From Hymenopellis radicata (taxonomy: Eukaryota > Basidiomycota > Agaricomycetes > Agaricales > Physalacriaceae), in the NCBI GenBank assembly GCA_015501595.1, contig JADNRX010000612.1, positions 1 to 29,515 of the forward strand: DNA of 29,515 nucleotides, given 5' to 3'. The translations under genes and the position numbers were made by a program. Each line of letters opens with the position of its first letter. Within the stretch, counting starts at the first letter, position 1. The notes under the pieces were generated by a model. The model saw only the letters and a list, made by a program, of their open reading frames with translations, did not search any database and had not been told where the DNA came from. Positions 12,271 through 21,977 of the stretch are shown here, piece after piece.

Positions 12271-13030
12271 TTAGAAAGAGTGGGGGTACGCGTTCCAGGC
12301 AGCAAAGTATGCGCTGTTCACCAACGGCGACGTGTTGTCGTTACAATTATGACCACCGACAGCGACGATGCTCTGGACAACGTCAGCCAAAGTCGTGCTA
12401 GTATAAAAAAATGGGTTTAGTAGTTGCAAGCAGCGGAGGTTTCGGGGGTATACGTACCATAGACAGCGCGCCGTGATCCTCTTCCGAGTCGAAGAACGTG
12501 GCCCGCGATGACGGCGTCGTAGCCGACTTGGTGGCCAGAGCTGCGGCGGAGCCCAAGCTCGAATCTACCAAACCACAACTCAGCCCCATGATAAGAAAGA
12601 ACGACATACACAACAGCCTGCGTCTCCACCCCGCACACCAGCTCCGCGATAACGCGCTTGGCCGGCTCCTGCAGGACAACCAGGCGCTGCTGAATAACCT
12701 CAATCTGAGCCTGCGCATGGCATACCACCACTTCCTGCTGACCTGCTCAAAGTTCAAGTGCGCAAAGTCGTCGGTGCCGTAGAAGGTGTCAAAGTTGGAC
12801 AGGGACGCGTGGCCCGCCCCAGTTGTTGAATGAGACGTGGTGGTGGTTGCCTAACCCAAAGTACCATCCACGCTGGGCTGGTACTAGGGGTGAGTCAAGG
12901 AGCTGGAGGGTATGGAGACTCGGAGGATGGAGACTCGGAGGACAGACATAAACCCGGGCTGGAGACAACGCTGGTGGGCATCAACTTGAAAGCGAGGCAG
13001 GAATGAAATCGCCGCGAATTTGGAGAACAT
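12271..13030 (-). CDS. Small secreted protein, frames interrupted
   Basis: Coding character is clear but no single frame holds. The start at 13030 gives MFSKFAAISFL, a fungal signal-peptide beginning, 213 bases downstream of a TATA box. Further on, GWYFGLGNHHHVSFNNWG reads open, then (shifted) SLSNFDTFYGTDDFAHLNFE, then (shifted) AQIEVIQQRLVVLQEPAKRV with a Cys-containing helical continuation, then FFDSEEDHGALSM. After a proposed intron (gtacgt...atactag, about 12408-12467) it ends DVVQSIVAVGGHNCNDNTSP and WNAYPHSF, stop at 12271. The layout (His/Asn/Gly-rich N-part, Gln-rich amphipathic helix, short C-part) recalls uncharacterised agaricomycete secreted proteins, but I cannot name a family. 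At least three frame changes: sequencing indels or decay. Confidence 0.55.
12912..12941 (-). repeat. Exact 15-bp tandem duplication
   Basis: The unit atggagactcggagg occurs twice in a row (12912-12926, 12927-12941), inside the N-terminal part of the minus-strand secreted-protein gene. The length keeps reading frame. Confidence 0.95.
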
Positions 13031-13242
13031 TGTTGACTGCCAGGAATAGAATTAGCGCCAAGCTCCACGACGAGATGAAGGGACTTGCTTCAAATTGTTG
13101 AAAAAATTTGCCCGAAGAATGAAAGAACGAATGAATGAATGAATGACACAAAAGGGTGACAGGCTGGCCAAAGTTTGTTTGTCGGAAGAAGGAAAGGAGA
13201 AGTAGCAGTAAGTAGTTGACAGTGAGCATAAGGAACCCGTGG

Positions 13243-13250
13243 CTTTTATA
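13243..13250 (-). promoter_or_regulatory. TATA box (tataaaag) for the minus-strand secreted protein
   Basis: Consensus tataaaag on the minus strand, 213 bases before the proposed start codon at 13030. It is the main support for leftward transcription here. Confidence 0.5.
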
Positions 13251-13903
13251 GTACTTCCTGGATAGTCACCACAAGTACACGACAGTTGAAGGCGCGCTCA
13301 GTCCATCATTCACTCGCTGCGAAACGTATTGGACAGAGCGCTCGACATGATGAGGATCAGTAGCAGATCCTTAGCCTCCTCGTCAGTCGAGGATCAAGAC
13401 AGAGAGCATAATTATACCTTAGTACGCCGGTGCACGGAGTTGTGAGTGAAAACAACGGTGACGTGTGGAAAGCCGACGAACATAAGGAGTAGCTTGGAGT
13501 CAAACCGCTGCATGCTAGTCTGAATAAACATCTCCCGGCATAAGGAAAGCGACAGTGGGCGCGACGGGGAATGAGAGGTATGTATGCATTCATGCAATGC
13601 TTGTCAGAACAAGTCGGAAGTCGTTATGGGTGCTTGCCGTTTCTCTTGGCGCAGATTAAGAGAGCAGAAAGTCGATGATTGTTGGATACTTGACGTGCGA
13701 CTTAATGCTCCGACATGGCCAGTGGGACAAGATTAATTGCCAACGAACAATAGCTGTCTGCCCTAACGGCGTGTCGCATTCCGTGAGGGTTTGAACGAGC
13801 TTTCGTCAGGTCGTACGGCCAAACTTTCGGACTGGGTAGTAAGCAACAGTGACAGAGAATGAAGGGGAGACTTTGAACGTTTGAATCTGAAGAAAAGAGG
13901 TTT

Positions 13904-13922
13904 CGATCAAATTATGTCATCG
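13904..13922 (+). promoter_or_regulatory. Upstream element shared by two F-box paralogues
   Basis: cgatcaaattatgtcatcg matches 16378-16396 at 17 of 19 bases. Both copies lie upstream of a 5'-leader intron and an F-box gene. Probably retained from duplication; a regulatory role is possible. Confidence 0.4.
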
Positions 13923-14180
13923 TCAACTACTCTCGTCTTCCTCCACATCCAGCGCCCAGGAGGAACGTCTAGGAACGGGAATACGAGTACTATCACCTGG
14001 TAGTAGCGACTACTCGTTGCTCTCCATGCCCTTCACAAGACTACTCAAAAATCACTACTGAATCCAAATTGTATCGCTATCATTGGTCAACTTAGTTTTA
14101 AGCTTTAAGCTTGTTTGGGCGCCAGTCGCCCTTCCCTTCTGACTCTGACGACTTCCACACAACGACTGTGTTCAGATTCG

Positions 14181-14235
14181 GTATGTCTGGTCGAACGCAT
14201 CTGATGGCTTGCCTCGTTTATTGACACTGACCTAG
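14181..14235 (+). other. Probable 5'-leader intron of F-box paralogue 1
   Basis: gtatgtctggtc donor, actgac branch-like site and cctag acceptor, 55 nt. The same donor context (ggtatgtctggtc) occurs at 16441 before the next paralogue. Confidence 0.5.
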
Positions 14236-14377
14236 GTTTGGGCCAACATTTTGTGCAGTCCTCCTGGCTTGCATAGGCCACGTCGTCAGGTCCCAAAATC
14301 TGACCGCATTGATCTCGCCTCCCCACGTCGAATCCACCGCTTCCCTTCCTTCCAGATCTTCCTTCGTCTATTACGCC

Positions 14378-15913
14378 ATGTCGCAAAAATCGGCTTCGTG
14401 CGTAACGGACGCCGATGTCTGGCATACTCTCCGCTATATGAAGACACCCCCAGTGATAGCGGCCGATGAGTTGGACATCTTACAATCCAAAGTGGACATC
14501 TCTGACCAGAGGATCGCTGCTCTCCAAACGATATTCCACCTTGTTATCACGAATGAGAAGCGGCGTCGGGAAGAGCTTTTCACCCAACTCGAACGGCGTC
14601 GCGGAATGTATGCGCCGGTTCGCGCCCTTCCGCGCGACATCCTCATCCGCATCTTTCAACTCGCTACCACTGTCGAACTGAACGTTGACTTTGGCGTGCC
14701 GCGAGTCCTTTGTCAAGTGTGTTTCTACTGGAGGGATGTCGTCATGTCTACCGGCGCACTGTGGTCGGCTGTGTATTTGCGTGTGCCAGTTCGAGAACGG
14801 GACGTCCCAAAGTTGGAAGTTTTTCTAGAGCGATCTCGCGGCCACCCATTGGATCTGCAGTTGTTGGGGCAAAGTCGCGAAATACCGCTCTGCTTGAGAA
14901 AGCAGAGTCGTCGAATACGATTCCTCCAGGTCTCTGGCGCTTTCCTATACAGAGTACTTGGAAGCTTTATGGAGAAGGGTCGATGCGAGATACGCTTACC
15001 TCTTCTTAAGAAAGTAGTTCTTACCCCGGACTACTGTCGCGAGCCCGCTTTTCAATTTGACCTCCCACAAGGTTCAAAGCGACCAATTCTCGACGCACCT
15101 CTCCTAACGAGAATGGATCTGTACTCCACCAGGGTGGGATATACCATGCAGATGCCGCCATCCCTTACCCATTACGAGGCTCAGGTCCAAATCGCCTCTG
15201 ACTTTGATGTCCTTGTAGACTGCCCTAAACTCCTCTATGTATTCTTGTCACGCAAGGATCGTAAGAGTCCTCTTCAGGGACCTGCGCACCGCATTCATAA
15301 CCTTTCCATTCGGAGAATCACCGTCACTTCCGGCGACTTCGAGATTCTGAATTTCCTCCTCCTTCCTAATCTGAAGCAGCTTGAAATAGGAACGCTCTCC
15401 AAGATCAACTGTATCTCCTCTTTCATCGACGCTTCTCAGTGTACCATCGACACAGTACTATCATCATCCTCTCATTGCGAAGCTGCAGTATATTGCTCGT
15501 TCCTCGACCTGGGTCGAACATCGCTTTCATCGGTTACCAACCTAGTAGCTGTGCTGAACCTCGACAATGACAATTTCGTGGAGTTTTACGCACAGTTGTC
15601 CCATACCCCAGACCGAGCAGCTGCATTTCCTCGCCTCACGGTCCTCACCACTGTTCCCAGTCTAGATGTTGAATATCCAAAGTTCTCTGGAAAGGATCAG
15701 TCAATAGGCCTCGGAATAATGATTGAGCAAGGCCTCAAGGCAATGCTGCAGTCTCGGGATCATTTTTCCTCGACTGCACAATGCGACAGTCCCCGCCTTG
15801 AGGAACTTCATCTGCCGGGTCTACCTAAAGAGCAGCTTGCCACATTGCCGCAGCTTTTAGAAATTGACAGCTTACAGTTCTCTATTTCGTATCCTGAATT
15901 GCTGTTCCTTTGA
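14378..15913 (+). CDS. F-box-like protein, family A copy 1
   Basis: Intact, intronless within the coding part, 511 residues. Start at 14378 (MSQKSASC) because the paralogue at 16609 starts at the matching place. Residues about 10-22 carry the family start VTDADVWHTLRYM, followed by a charged coiled-coil-like helix (EKRRREELFTQLERRRG). The F-box-like segment MYAPVRALPRDILIRIF (about 77-93) continues to YWRDVVMSTGALWSAVYL. The remainder is Leu-rich and LRR-like (for example LPLLKKVVL, FLLLPNLKQLEIG, SPRLEELHLPGL). F-box proteins bind Skp1 through the box and present substrates to SCF ubiquitin ligases; the substrate is unknown. It lies head-to-tail with the copy at 16609. Confidence 0.85.
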   Translation: MSQKSASCVTDADVWHTLRYMKTPPVIAADELDILQSKVDISDQRIAALQTIFHLVITNEKRRREELFTQLERRRGMYAPVRALPRDILIRIFQLATTVELNVDFGVPRVLCQVCFYWRDVVMSTGALWSAVYLRVPVRERDVPKLEVFLERSRGHPLDLQLLGQSREIPLCLRKQSRRIRFLQVSGAFLYRVLGSFMEKGRCEIRLPLLKKVVLTPDYCREPAFQFDLPQGSKRPILDAPLLTRMDLYSTRVGYTMQMPPSLTHYEAQVQIASDFDVLVDCPKLLYVFLSRKDRKSPLQGPAHRIHNLSIRRITVTSGDFEILNFLLLPNLKQLEIGTLSKINCISSFIDASQCTIDTVLSSSSHCEAAVYCSFLDLGRTSLSSVTNLVAVLNLDNDNFVEFYAQLSHTPDRAAAFPRLTVLTTVPSLDVEYPKFSGKDQSIGLGIMIEQGLKAMLQSRDHFSSTAQCDSPRLEELHLPGLPKEQLATLPQLLEIDSLQFSISYPELLFL

Positions 15914-16030
15914 CTATTAGTTAGATCTAGTCATATATCAATGTAGTAGGCGTAAATAGTAACAACGTCTAGCATTACTTTGACTATGACGGCGGCGGCA
16001 ATCGAGACAAGTTCAACTGAGAGCTCAGAT

Positions 16031-16135
16031 TGCCTGTCGTGCCCCTTCGACGATCTGCTCGATCTCTTGCGCCTCTTGTTCCTCGGCCTCGGATTAGTAA
16101 TCTCATAGCACCGCTCAGCCTCCTTATTGGACCTT
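16031..16135 (-). pseudogene. Remnant of the Cwc27 C-terminus
   Basis: The minus strand reads KEAERCYEITNPRPRNKRRK then RSSRSSKGHDRQ. The intact gene's end reads RKAERDYEVIDPRARKA ... MRSSKGHRR. The nucleotide match is also clear around gccccttcgacgatct against gccccttggacgatct at 18168. No upstream Cwc27 exons are present. The fragment lies downstream of F-box copy 1, just as the intact gene lies downstream of copy 2, so both came from one segmental duplication. Confidence 0.85.
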
Positions 16136-16331
16136 TGCAAAGTTCTTTCTCGACTTTCGAAGTGAGCAAGTCGCCGGGTAGCCACCGACTTGGGAAAACT
16201 TCGGAACTCCAGACCGACGTCGGACTGCGATGGGGGATTTCGCAGATCGGATTTGATGGGAAGAATTGAAGGAAGACCTTGAACTCGACCTGAGCAGGCT
16301 GGCGTGAACTGGGCCACATGGGCTCCCAACG

Positions 16332-16355
16332 CAGCGTTCTATTCGTAGAACGCTG
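16332..16355. promoter_or_regulatory. Perfect 9-bp inverted repeat
   Basis: cagcgttct, six-base loop, agaacgctg. It lies 22 bases before the shared upstream element of F-box copy 2. It could be a regulator site or a hairpin; no counterpart was seen before copy 1. Confidence 0.5.
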
Positions 16356-16377
16356 TGACCATCCATCCTACGGAGTT

Positions 16378-16396
16378 CGATCGCATTATGTCATCG
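16378..16396 (+). promoter_or_regulatory. Upstream element shared by two F-box paralogues (second copy)
   Basis: cgatcgcattatgtcatcg, 17 of 19 bases identical with 13904-13922. Confidence 0.4.
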
Positions 16397-16441
16397 GACT
16401 CAAGGTATCCTCCTCCTCTCATCCCCTTCGGAAACGATTTG

Positions 16442-16492
16442 GTATGTCTGGTCAAATGTCTTGGACTTTCCACCTTACTGAGTCTCCATTAG
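16442..16492 (+). other. Probable 5'-leader intron of F-box paralogue 2
   Basis: gtatgtctggtc donor as in paralogue 1, ttactga branch-like site, ccattag acceptor (51 nt). A second acceptor lies at 16503. Confidence 0.45.
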
Positions 16493-16608
16493 CTCTGCAT
16501 TAGGCTCTCACTAACACAATCTGAAGCTGCTTGCGCAGACCACTTTTCACTCGGCCAGAAGTTCTGAACACGCCGGCTTTGCTTGCCCACCTTTTCCCCT
16601 CCCCGAAC

Positions 16609-18051
16609 ATGTCCCCTACGCTTCTATCAGATTCCGATGTCTGGAGTATCCTACGCTACATGAATCATCCTCCCTCCGCCGTAGCGGTCAGCGATGCCAT
16701 CGACGTCCTAGAATCCAACTTGGTCGCCATCGATCGGCAGATCAGGTCTCTGGAAGCGGTATTCGACCTGATTCTTGAGAATCTAAAGCGCCATCGAGAT
16801 GGGCTCCGTACACAGATAGAGCGGCGCAGCGGGTTACTTGCGCCAGTCCGTGTCCTTCCTCGCGACGTCCTCATTCACATCTTCTCCATTGCCAACACGG
16901 ACAATATCTCCACACCCATTGCTGAATCCCCTCGATATTGGCCTCCCTTGTGCAGCTTTGAAGCGCCACGGGCCCTCTCGGCAGTGTGCTTTTGGTGGAG
17001 GGACATAATGATGTCTACGCCAATGTTATGGTCAAACGTCTACGTGTCGCTCCCCATTAATAAGAAGCGCATCCCGCATATGGAGGCTTTTCTCGAGCGA
17101 TCTCAAAATCATTCTTTGGATCTGGCCATCGAAGTGCGAAGAGGGCCCATAGAAGCCTACCTTGCGAAGTATGCCTCTCGAATCAGATACCTTCGCCTCA
17201 CATTTGAACGGACATGTTCGGTTTCCGAAGCTATCAAGGGCGTTTTTGGCGAGTGCACTGGGCCACTTCCGTTTCTCGAGGAAGTCGTAATCTCTAGTAC
17301 ATGCGCCAAATACGACCTCCCCCGTGACATCCCAGACGGATCGCTTCAGCCATTCCTCCAAGCACCGATTCTGCAAATGATGGATCTCTCCTTGACCAAT
17401 CTCCAATATACCATGCAGATGCCCATTTCTCTCACACATTACAAGGGTTTTTTCCACTTGCGCTCTGACTTTGACCTACTCCTACATTGCCCTAACCTGA
17501 TCCACGTCGCCTTCTTCCTCAATGCCTCTAGTCCCTTCCTCATGGAAAAGGCGGACCGGCGCATCCGCCACTGTTCCATTCAAAAGGTGTACGCTTATCT
17601 GTATACAATCCTAGATTTCCTTCTCCTTCCCAACTTGGAAGACTTGGAGATGGGACAAGTGAGCAGGACACAGGAGATTGACCGGCTTTCCGCATTCCTG
17701 CAGCTCTCCCAGTGCACCCTCCTGCGATTGAACATTTATTACGCCGCCGAAGCCTCTGGCGCCTTTTTCAAGCTTAGTCGCACTGTGTTGTCATCCGTCT
17801 TGGATTTGACCGTCGAGTCATTCTCTTCGGAAGAAACTCAAATCCTCATCGACCAACTTTCCCATACAGCGACCAAAGCGGGTGCATTTTCGCGCCTGAC
17901 CACGCTATGCATTTGTATTTACTACGGAATCAACGAGAATGAAGTATCCCTTCTTGAAACAATACAGGAATCACGACAGGATGCCTTGGCTTCTCAGTGG
18001 AATACCGCCACACTGACATCGTTTCGATTGACGCGATCCAGAGGAGAATAG
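16609..18051 (+). CDS. F-box-like protein, family A copy 2
   Basis: Open frame of 480 residues, start at 16609 (MSPTLLSDSDVWSILRYM). It has the same plan as the copy at 14378: helical N-part, box RRSGLLAPVRVLPRDVLIHIFSIA (about residues 75-95 region), WWRDIMMSTPMLW, then a Leu-rich half with YTMQMPISLTHY and LLLPNLEDLEMG. Compared with copy 1 the end is early. If the frame shifts just before the stop, the sequence continues as IQRRIAQLPTDRFRCIDRTV to a stop at 18111-18113, which aligns with the end of copy 1 (ATLPQLLEIDS). A single-base indel near 18036 is therefore likely. It converges on Cwc27, with 104 bases (or 42) between stops. Role as SCF substrate adaptor is inferred from family. Confidence 0.83.
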   Translation: MSPTLLSDSDVWSILRYMNHPPSAVAVSDAIDVLESNLVAIDRQIRSLEAVFDLILENLKRHRDGLRTQIERRSGLLAPVRVLPRDVLIHIFSIANTDNISTPIAESPRYWPPLCSFEAPRALSAVCFWWRDIMMSTPMLWSNVYVSLPINKKRIPHMEAFLERSQNHSLDLAIEVRRGPIEAYLAKYASRIRYLRLTFERTCSVSEAIKGVFGECTGPLPFLEEVVISSTCAKYDLPRDIPDGSLQPFLQAPILQMMDLSLTNLQYTMQMPISLTHYKGFFHLRSDFDLLLHCPNLIHVAFFLNASSPFLMEKADRRIRHCSIQKVYAYLYTILDFLLLPNLEDLEMGQVSRTQEIDRLSAFLQLSQCTLLRLNIYYAAEASGAFFKLSRTVLSSVLDLTVESFSSEETQILIDQLSHTATKAGAFSRLTTLCICIYYGINENEVSLLETIQESRQDALASQWNTATLTSFRLTRSRGE

Positions 18052-18155
18052 CACAATTACCTACAGACAGATTTAGATGTATCGACAGAACAGTCCTTGT
18101 TCACGTAGTTTAGAAAGAAACAACCAACTACTTGTCTTCGTTTCAGCCCAGAGGA

Positions 18156-20076
18156 CTACCGTCTATGCCCCTTGGACGATCTCATCGCCCTCTTACGCTC
18201 TCGTTCCTCCTCCATGGCGATTGCCTTTCTTGCCCTCGGATCAATAACCTCGTAGTCTCGCTCCGCCTTCCTGCTCTCCTCCCCGTCATCCTTCGGGAAA
18301 TGCAGAGCATGGCTCAAAAACCCAATATCGTCATCAACCTCCATCCCTGGGTCTTCCTCCCCGACAGGCGGATTCCCCCTTCCCCGCCTTCCCCACGGCA
18401 ATAGCGGGCTCGTCGTCGTCCAGTGCCATTGTATTCTGCAACGCACCCCGGAACGAGTTGAGCGCCGCGAGCACGTCCCCTTCGTCCTTCTTTTTACCTT
18501 TCTTGTGCAGTCCGCGACCCTTGCTGTACTTGGACAGCTCTTCTTGCAAGTACGACCGTTTTGCTTTCTTCTTCGATGGCTCGTCGTCGCTATCATTCCA
18601 TCCCGCTTCTTGTTCAGCTTCCGAATATCCGCCTCCATCTTCTCAATCTCAGTCTTGCGTGCCATCTGGTCCGCCGTCTGACTCTTGGCGTGCTGCTCGC
18701 GGATCTTCGTGAGATCATCATCAGCCTTCTTCTTGGGTTTCTCAGCCTGTTACAATGGCAATCAGAATGCAAATGGCTTACGGTTGGAGAAACCACTTAC
18801 CACAGGTTTATCACTAGCTGCTTTTGAGCTCATTGGAGGTTTAGTTACAAAGTCCGGTACTTTCATGACCGGCTCAGGATCCTCTTGTACTAAACAATTG
18901 TTAGATCCAAATGGATTAGCCAATCAACACACTGACGGTCAGGTCGGACTATGGTCTTTTTCTTGAACACCACTTCCTGGCCTTCCTCATCATCAAAGCT
19001 GAGCAGTTGAACATTTCTGATAACATGGTCAGAGACTCTCATGAGTTGAGTATTGTTGAACACTTACTTTTTAGCACCTTTCCTCCGCTCCATTTCCTCT
19101 CGCTCCCGCTGAGATTGCTCCTTTGCCCGTTGCTGAGCACGCTTTTCCTCGGCTGTGATTCGTGGGACAATATCATCGAAAGGGTTCTCCAGTATACGGA
19201 TACCCCTGATCTTCGGCGGACTACAAGGCAATTAGACCTTCCGGATGTGCAGTAAATGAAGGGCGACAAACTATACCGGCCGTTCATCCTCACCGATCTC
19301 TACGAACGGTCTTCAATACGAAGAATAGATTACAGGTACTACGGCCCTACCCATTTCACCGATTTTCATGACATCTGTTGGTTTGTGTTAACCAGGATGG
19401 AGGGAAAGCCTTCGGGAAACGCACTGTATACCGTGTCACCGACGCATCTCCCGAAAAGTGTATGTTTCCCGTGGAGTTCATCGGCTCTGTCTGAACATAA
19501 TTCAAGGATCATTCTGAAATGAGGACCGTGTCGCACCAAGAGTGATAATGAATTGAGAATCATTCGAATTTTTCGTTCCGTTATTAGCCATAGCGACGAG
19601 TCCTCTGTGAGCGAATCGCAGTCGCGGGTGTATCTCGTCCTCAAAGACATCTACGACGCTGATATCAGCGTCCAGTCAAGTATAGACAAATACGGCACAC
19701 CTCCGTAAAACGATTCCCCTCCCGCACCAGTTCCTGTCCTGTCACCCGTCTGCACCAAGAATCCTGGTACTACCCTTCGTTGCGGTCAACCTCACATCCA
19801 GGAGTAAAGACAAATTATGCGCACCGATGGAATATAACGCCATCATAGTATCCTGCCAGCAAACCAGCATTAACACGTACGTCCAAAGACAAGATTTGAA
19901 CTCACAGACCCTCCATAGCCAGTGCCAGAAAGTTGCGACATGTTTTCGGTGTTTCCTGTTGGGATAATTAGGCAAGAAAGACGCGCGATTAGGCGGCACA
20001 CCTTGGCCCAGAGCTCCATTTCAATCTCTCCCACAGTTGTGTCGATAATCACTCGTCCGTTGGTCGGCAGCGCCAT
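18156..20076 (-). CDS. cwc27: Cwc27, spliceosomal cyclophilin-type protein
   Basis: Component of the activated spliceosome. Twelve minus-strand exons: 20076-20002, 19955-19910, 19852-19825, 19774-19701, 19650-19537, 19490-19425, 19374-19351, 19299-19277, 19220-19068, 19016-18937, 18889-18801, 18746-18156. It starts MALPTNGRVIIDTTVGEIEM; the cyclophilin core includes FHRVVPGFLVQTGDRTGTG and DRADELHGKHTLFGR. The Glu in DEL replaces the Trp of active cyclophilins, as in other Cwc27 proteins, so prolyl isomerase activity is probably absent. Then NPFDDIVPRI, a charged middle region, and the C-terminal DDDIGFLSHALHFPKD ... EVIDPRAR ... SSKGHRR typical of the family. Frame problems: one base at the exon 8/9 junction (19220), -1 near 18599, +1 in the C run 18375-18379; discounting them gives about 454 residues. 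It is divergent from the gene at 20288. Confidence 0.93.
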
Positions 20077-20287
20077 GATGGTGGTAGAAAGGAAAGGTTG
20101 GCAAGCCGTCGGGAAGAGCGCTGTCGTGACGAAGTGCCACATGACGTGACAGAAACCCATATTCCGGACCGCAGGTCACCGCACGTACTCGCCTGCTTTA
20201 CCACCACCAGCTTCATTTATCACCGTATCATAACAAAGGTGAGCTTCATTCTATATCCTTTCCTCCTTTCAACAGCTCATCATCGCC
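20077..20287. promoter_or_regulatory. Shared 211-bp divergent promoter region
   Basis: Separates the Cwc27 start (20076, -) from the F-box gene start (20288, +). No strong TATA box seen. Both genes must start transcription within this short stretch. Confidence 0.55.
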
Positions 20288-21774
20288 ATGTTTCCAGCCA
20301 TGGCTCTCCCAATTTCGTCACCTGCATTTTCCACCCGCCACGACCTGGCTATTGTTGCCATTAATCATCACTCCGGAAAATTTCTTGCCCAGGAGCTACC
20401 CCACGAACTTATAGCTTCGATTGCATCCTACCTCGTTCCACTGCCGTCGTGTCATAACAACACTTACAACCTGCACGCCCTCTTTTCCGCGGCCCATGTC
20501 TGCCATAGATGGCGTGAGGTCATCTTCAACGATCCACGGCTTTGGACAGACATCGAGTTCTTACCTGTGTCTTACAGGCACTGCGGCGTGCCTCCCATAT
20601 CCTCTACAAAGTTCTTTCCCTTTCCAAAGACCTTCCTTTAAATATCACTGTCGCGTTTCTGGGAACAATATCCGAGTCTGAGGAGCAGGCATTCATGATG
20701 CAGATCCTAGATGTTTCAGCGCGTTGCGCCAGTCTTACCATCTCTCTTACCTATGAGCTATACATCAAGCTCATAGGGGAGACGCACTCATTCCCAAAGC
20801 TTCGTCGCTTATCCCTTAGGCCGTTCTCGAACCGGGGCACTTCCACACGGTACGGGAAGGCCCTGGATGCCGCGAACCTTTGGGACTACCTTCCTGTGGT
20901 GACAGACCTCGAGATAGTCTGTTCTACGACAGATTGTCTTCGCTCCATACCGTTCGACTTGACGAACTTGTCCATCAGGCTTAGTGGTAACGCGAGTCGC
21001 CTCTTCTTCCCTTTCATTGATATGCTGGGAAGCTCTCAAACGCTTACAAGTGTTACATTCCATGCGACGTTCTGCAAGACGGAGCCAGCGCGTCGACCAG
21101 ATAAACCAGCATCCGCCCGCAGTACCAGTATAACGACGTTTTGTCTGAAGGACTATGGTGTGCGCCTTTTGGATTACATCACCCTGCCCTCTCTCGGCAG
21201 CCTGTCGGTCAATACGCTCAGATGGGAAACTCCACACGCGCATGCAGAGATCATAGGCGGCAACGTGCCATCCATTATCCGTTTCCTTGGCCGGTCGAAT
21301 CCTCCTTTGGAGAACTTCACTTTGTGGAAGTCAGAGCTCACACCGTCGATGCTGTCGTCGATGCTGTCTTACCTACCTAGGCTCCAGGCTTTCGACCTTC
21401 GTGTCGATCTCTTCGGTAACTTGGAATTCCTGACAGATTTCTTCGATAGGCTTTCGAGGAGCGACTCCGATGGGACCTTCGAAGTCTTGCCTTGCCTCAG
21501 CAGACTGCTCATCGGTCTAGACTCTGATTTTTCCAAGAAGGGAGATGATGTTGCAAAGTCGGTTGACGAGCTCGAGGTTGACGGGAAACATTTTCTGAAG
21601 ATGATTCGCGAGCGGGCGGCTCAGGTCAATTCTCCCATCCGTTATGTTCGGATTGTGGTCGATGCGAATGGGTTCTGCAATCTCGCAGAATCGGATGTTG
21701 ATGTAATGTATGAGTGTGAGCGACTTGTTGGATGGCAGGTTGTTATAGACGATGCGGAAAGGAGTAGGAGATGA
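20288..21774 (+). CDS. F-box-like protein, family C
   Basis: Start at ATG 20288. The N-part reads LAQELPHELIASIASYLV, then HVCHRWREVIFNDPRLWTDI, a clear F-box-like domain (about residues 33-92). Coding then moves to the next frame at about 20560-20570 (LQALRRASHILYKVL...) and stays open to 21774, with a Leu-rich C-terminal half (LPSLGSLSVNTL, LSYLPRLQAFDL, LPCLSRLLIGLD). One missing base would give 1488 nt, 495 residues. No intron can join the two frames. It is a different F-box family from the copies at 14378 and 25355. The indel is probably a sequencing error, as elsewhere in the window. Expected role: Skp1-binding substrate adaptor; target unknown. Confidence 0.83.
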
Positions 21775-21977
21775 TTGTTGAATGTGCAGTATCTACCTCC
21801 AATACATGAAATTCAAGACAGTGATAAGTAATGCAGAAGACTTAGCACATCCTTAGCCAAGATACAACGGTTTTCATTGGAACTGGAAGGAAGGGCGACA
21901 GAGTAACGAAGACTCATGGCAAGCAACAGATTGTTGACATATATGTGTCCGATGTACTAATAGTCCGGTTCGCGGGT

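Larger units (their letters stand above)
13031..14377. other. Long spacer between divergent genes, with 5' leader of F-box copy
   Basis: No gene recognised in about 1.3 kb. It contains the TATA box of the minus-strand secreted protein (13243-13250), an element shared with the next F-box copy (13904-13922) and a likely 5'-leader intron (14181-14235). Confidence 0.5.
15914..16608. other. Spacer between tandem F-box genes
   Basis: Holds a remnant of the Cwc27 3' end (16031-16135), a perfect hairpin (16332-16355), the shared upstream element (16378-16396) and a probable 5'-leader intron of the next gene. Confidence 0.7.
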
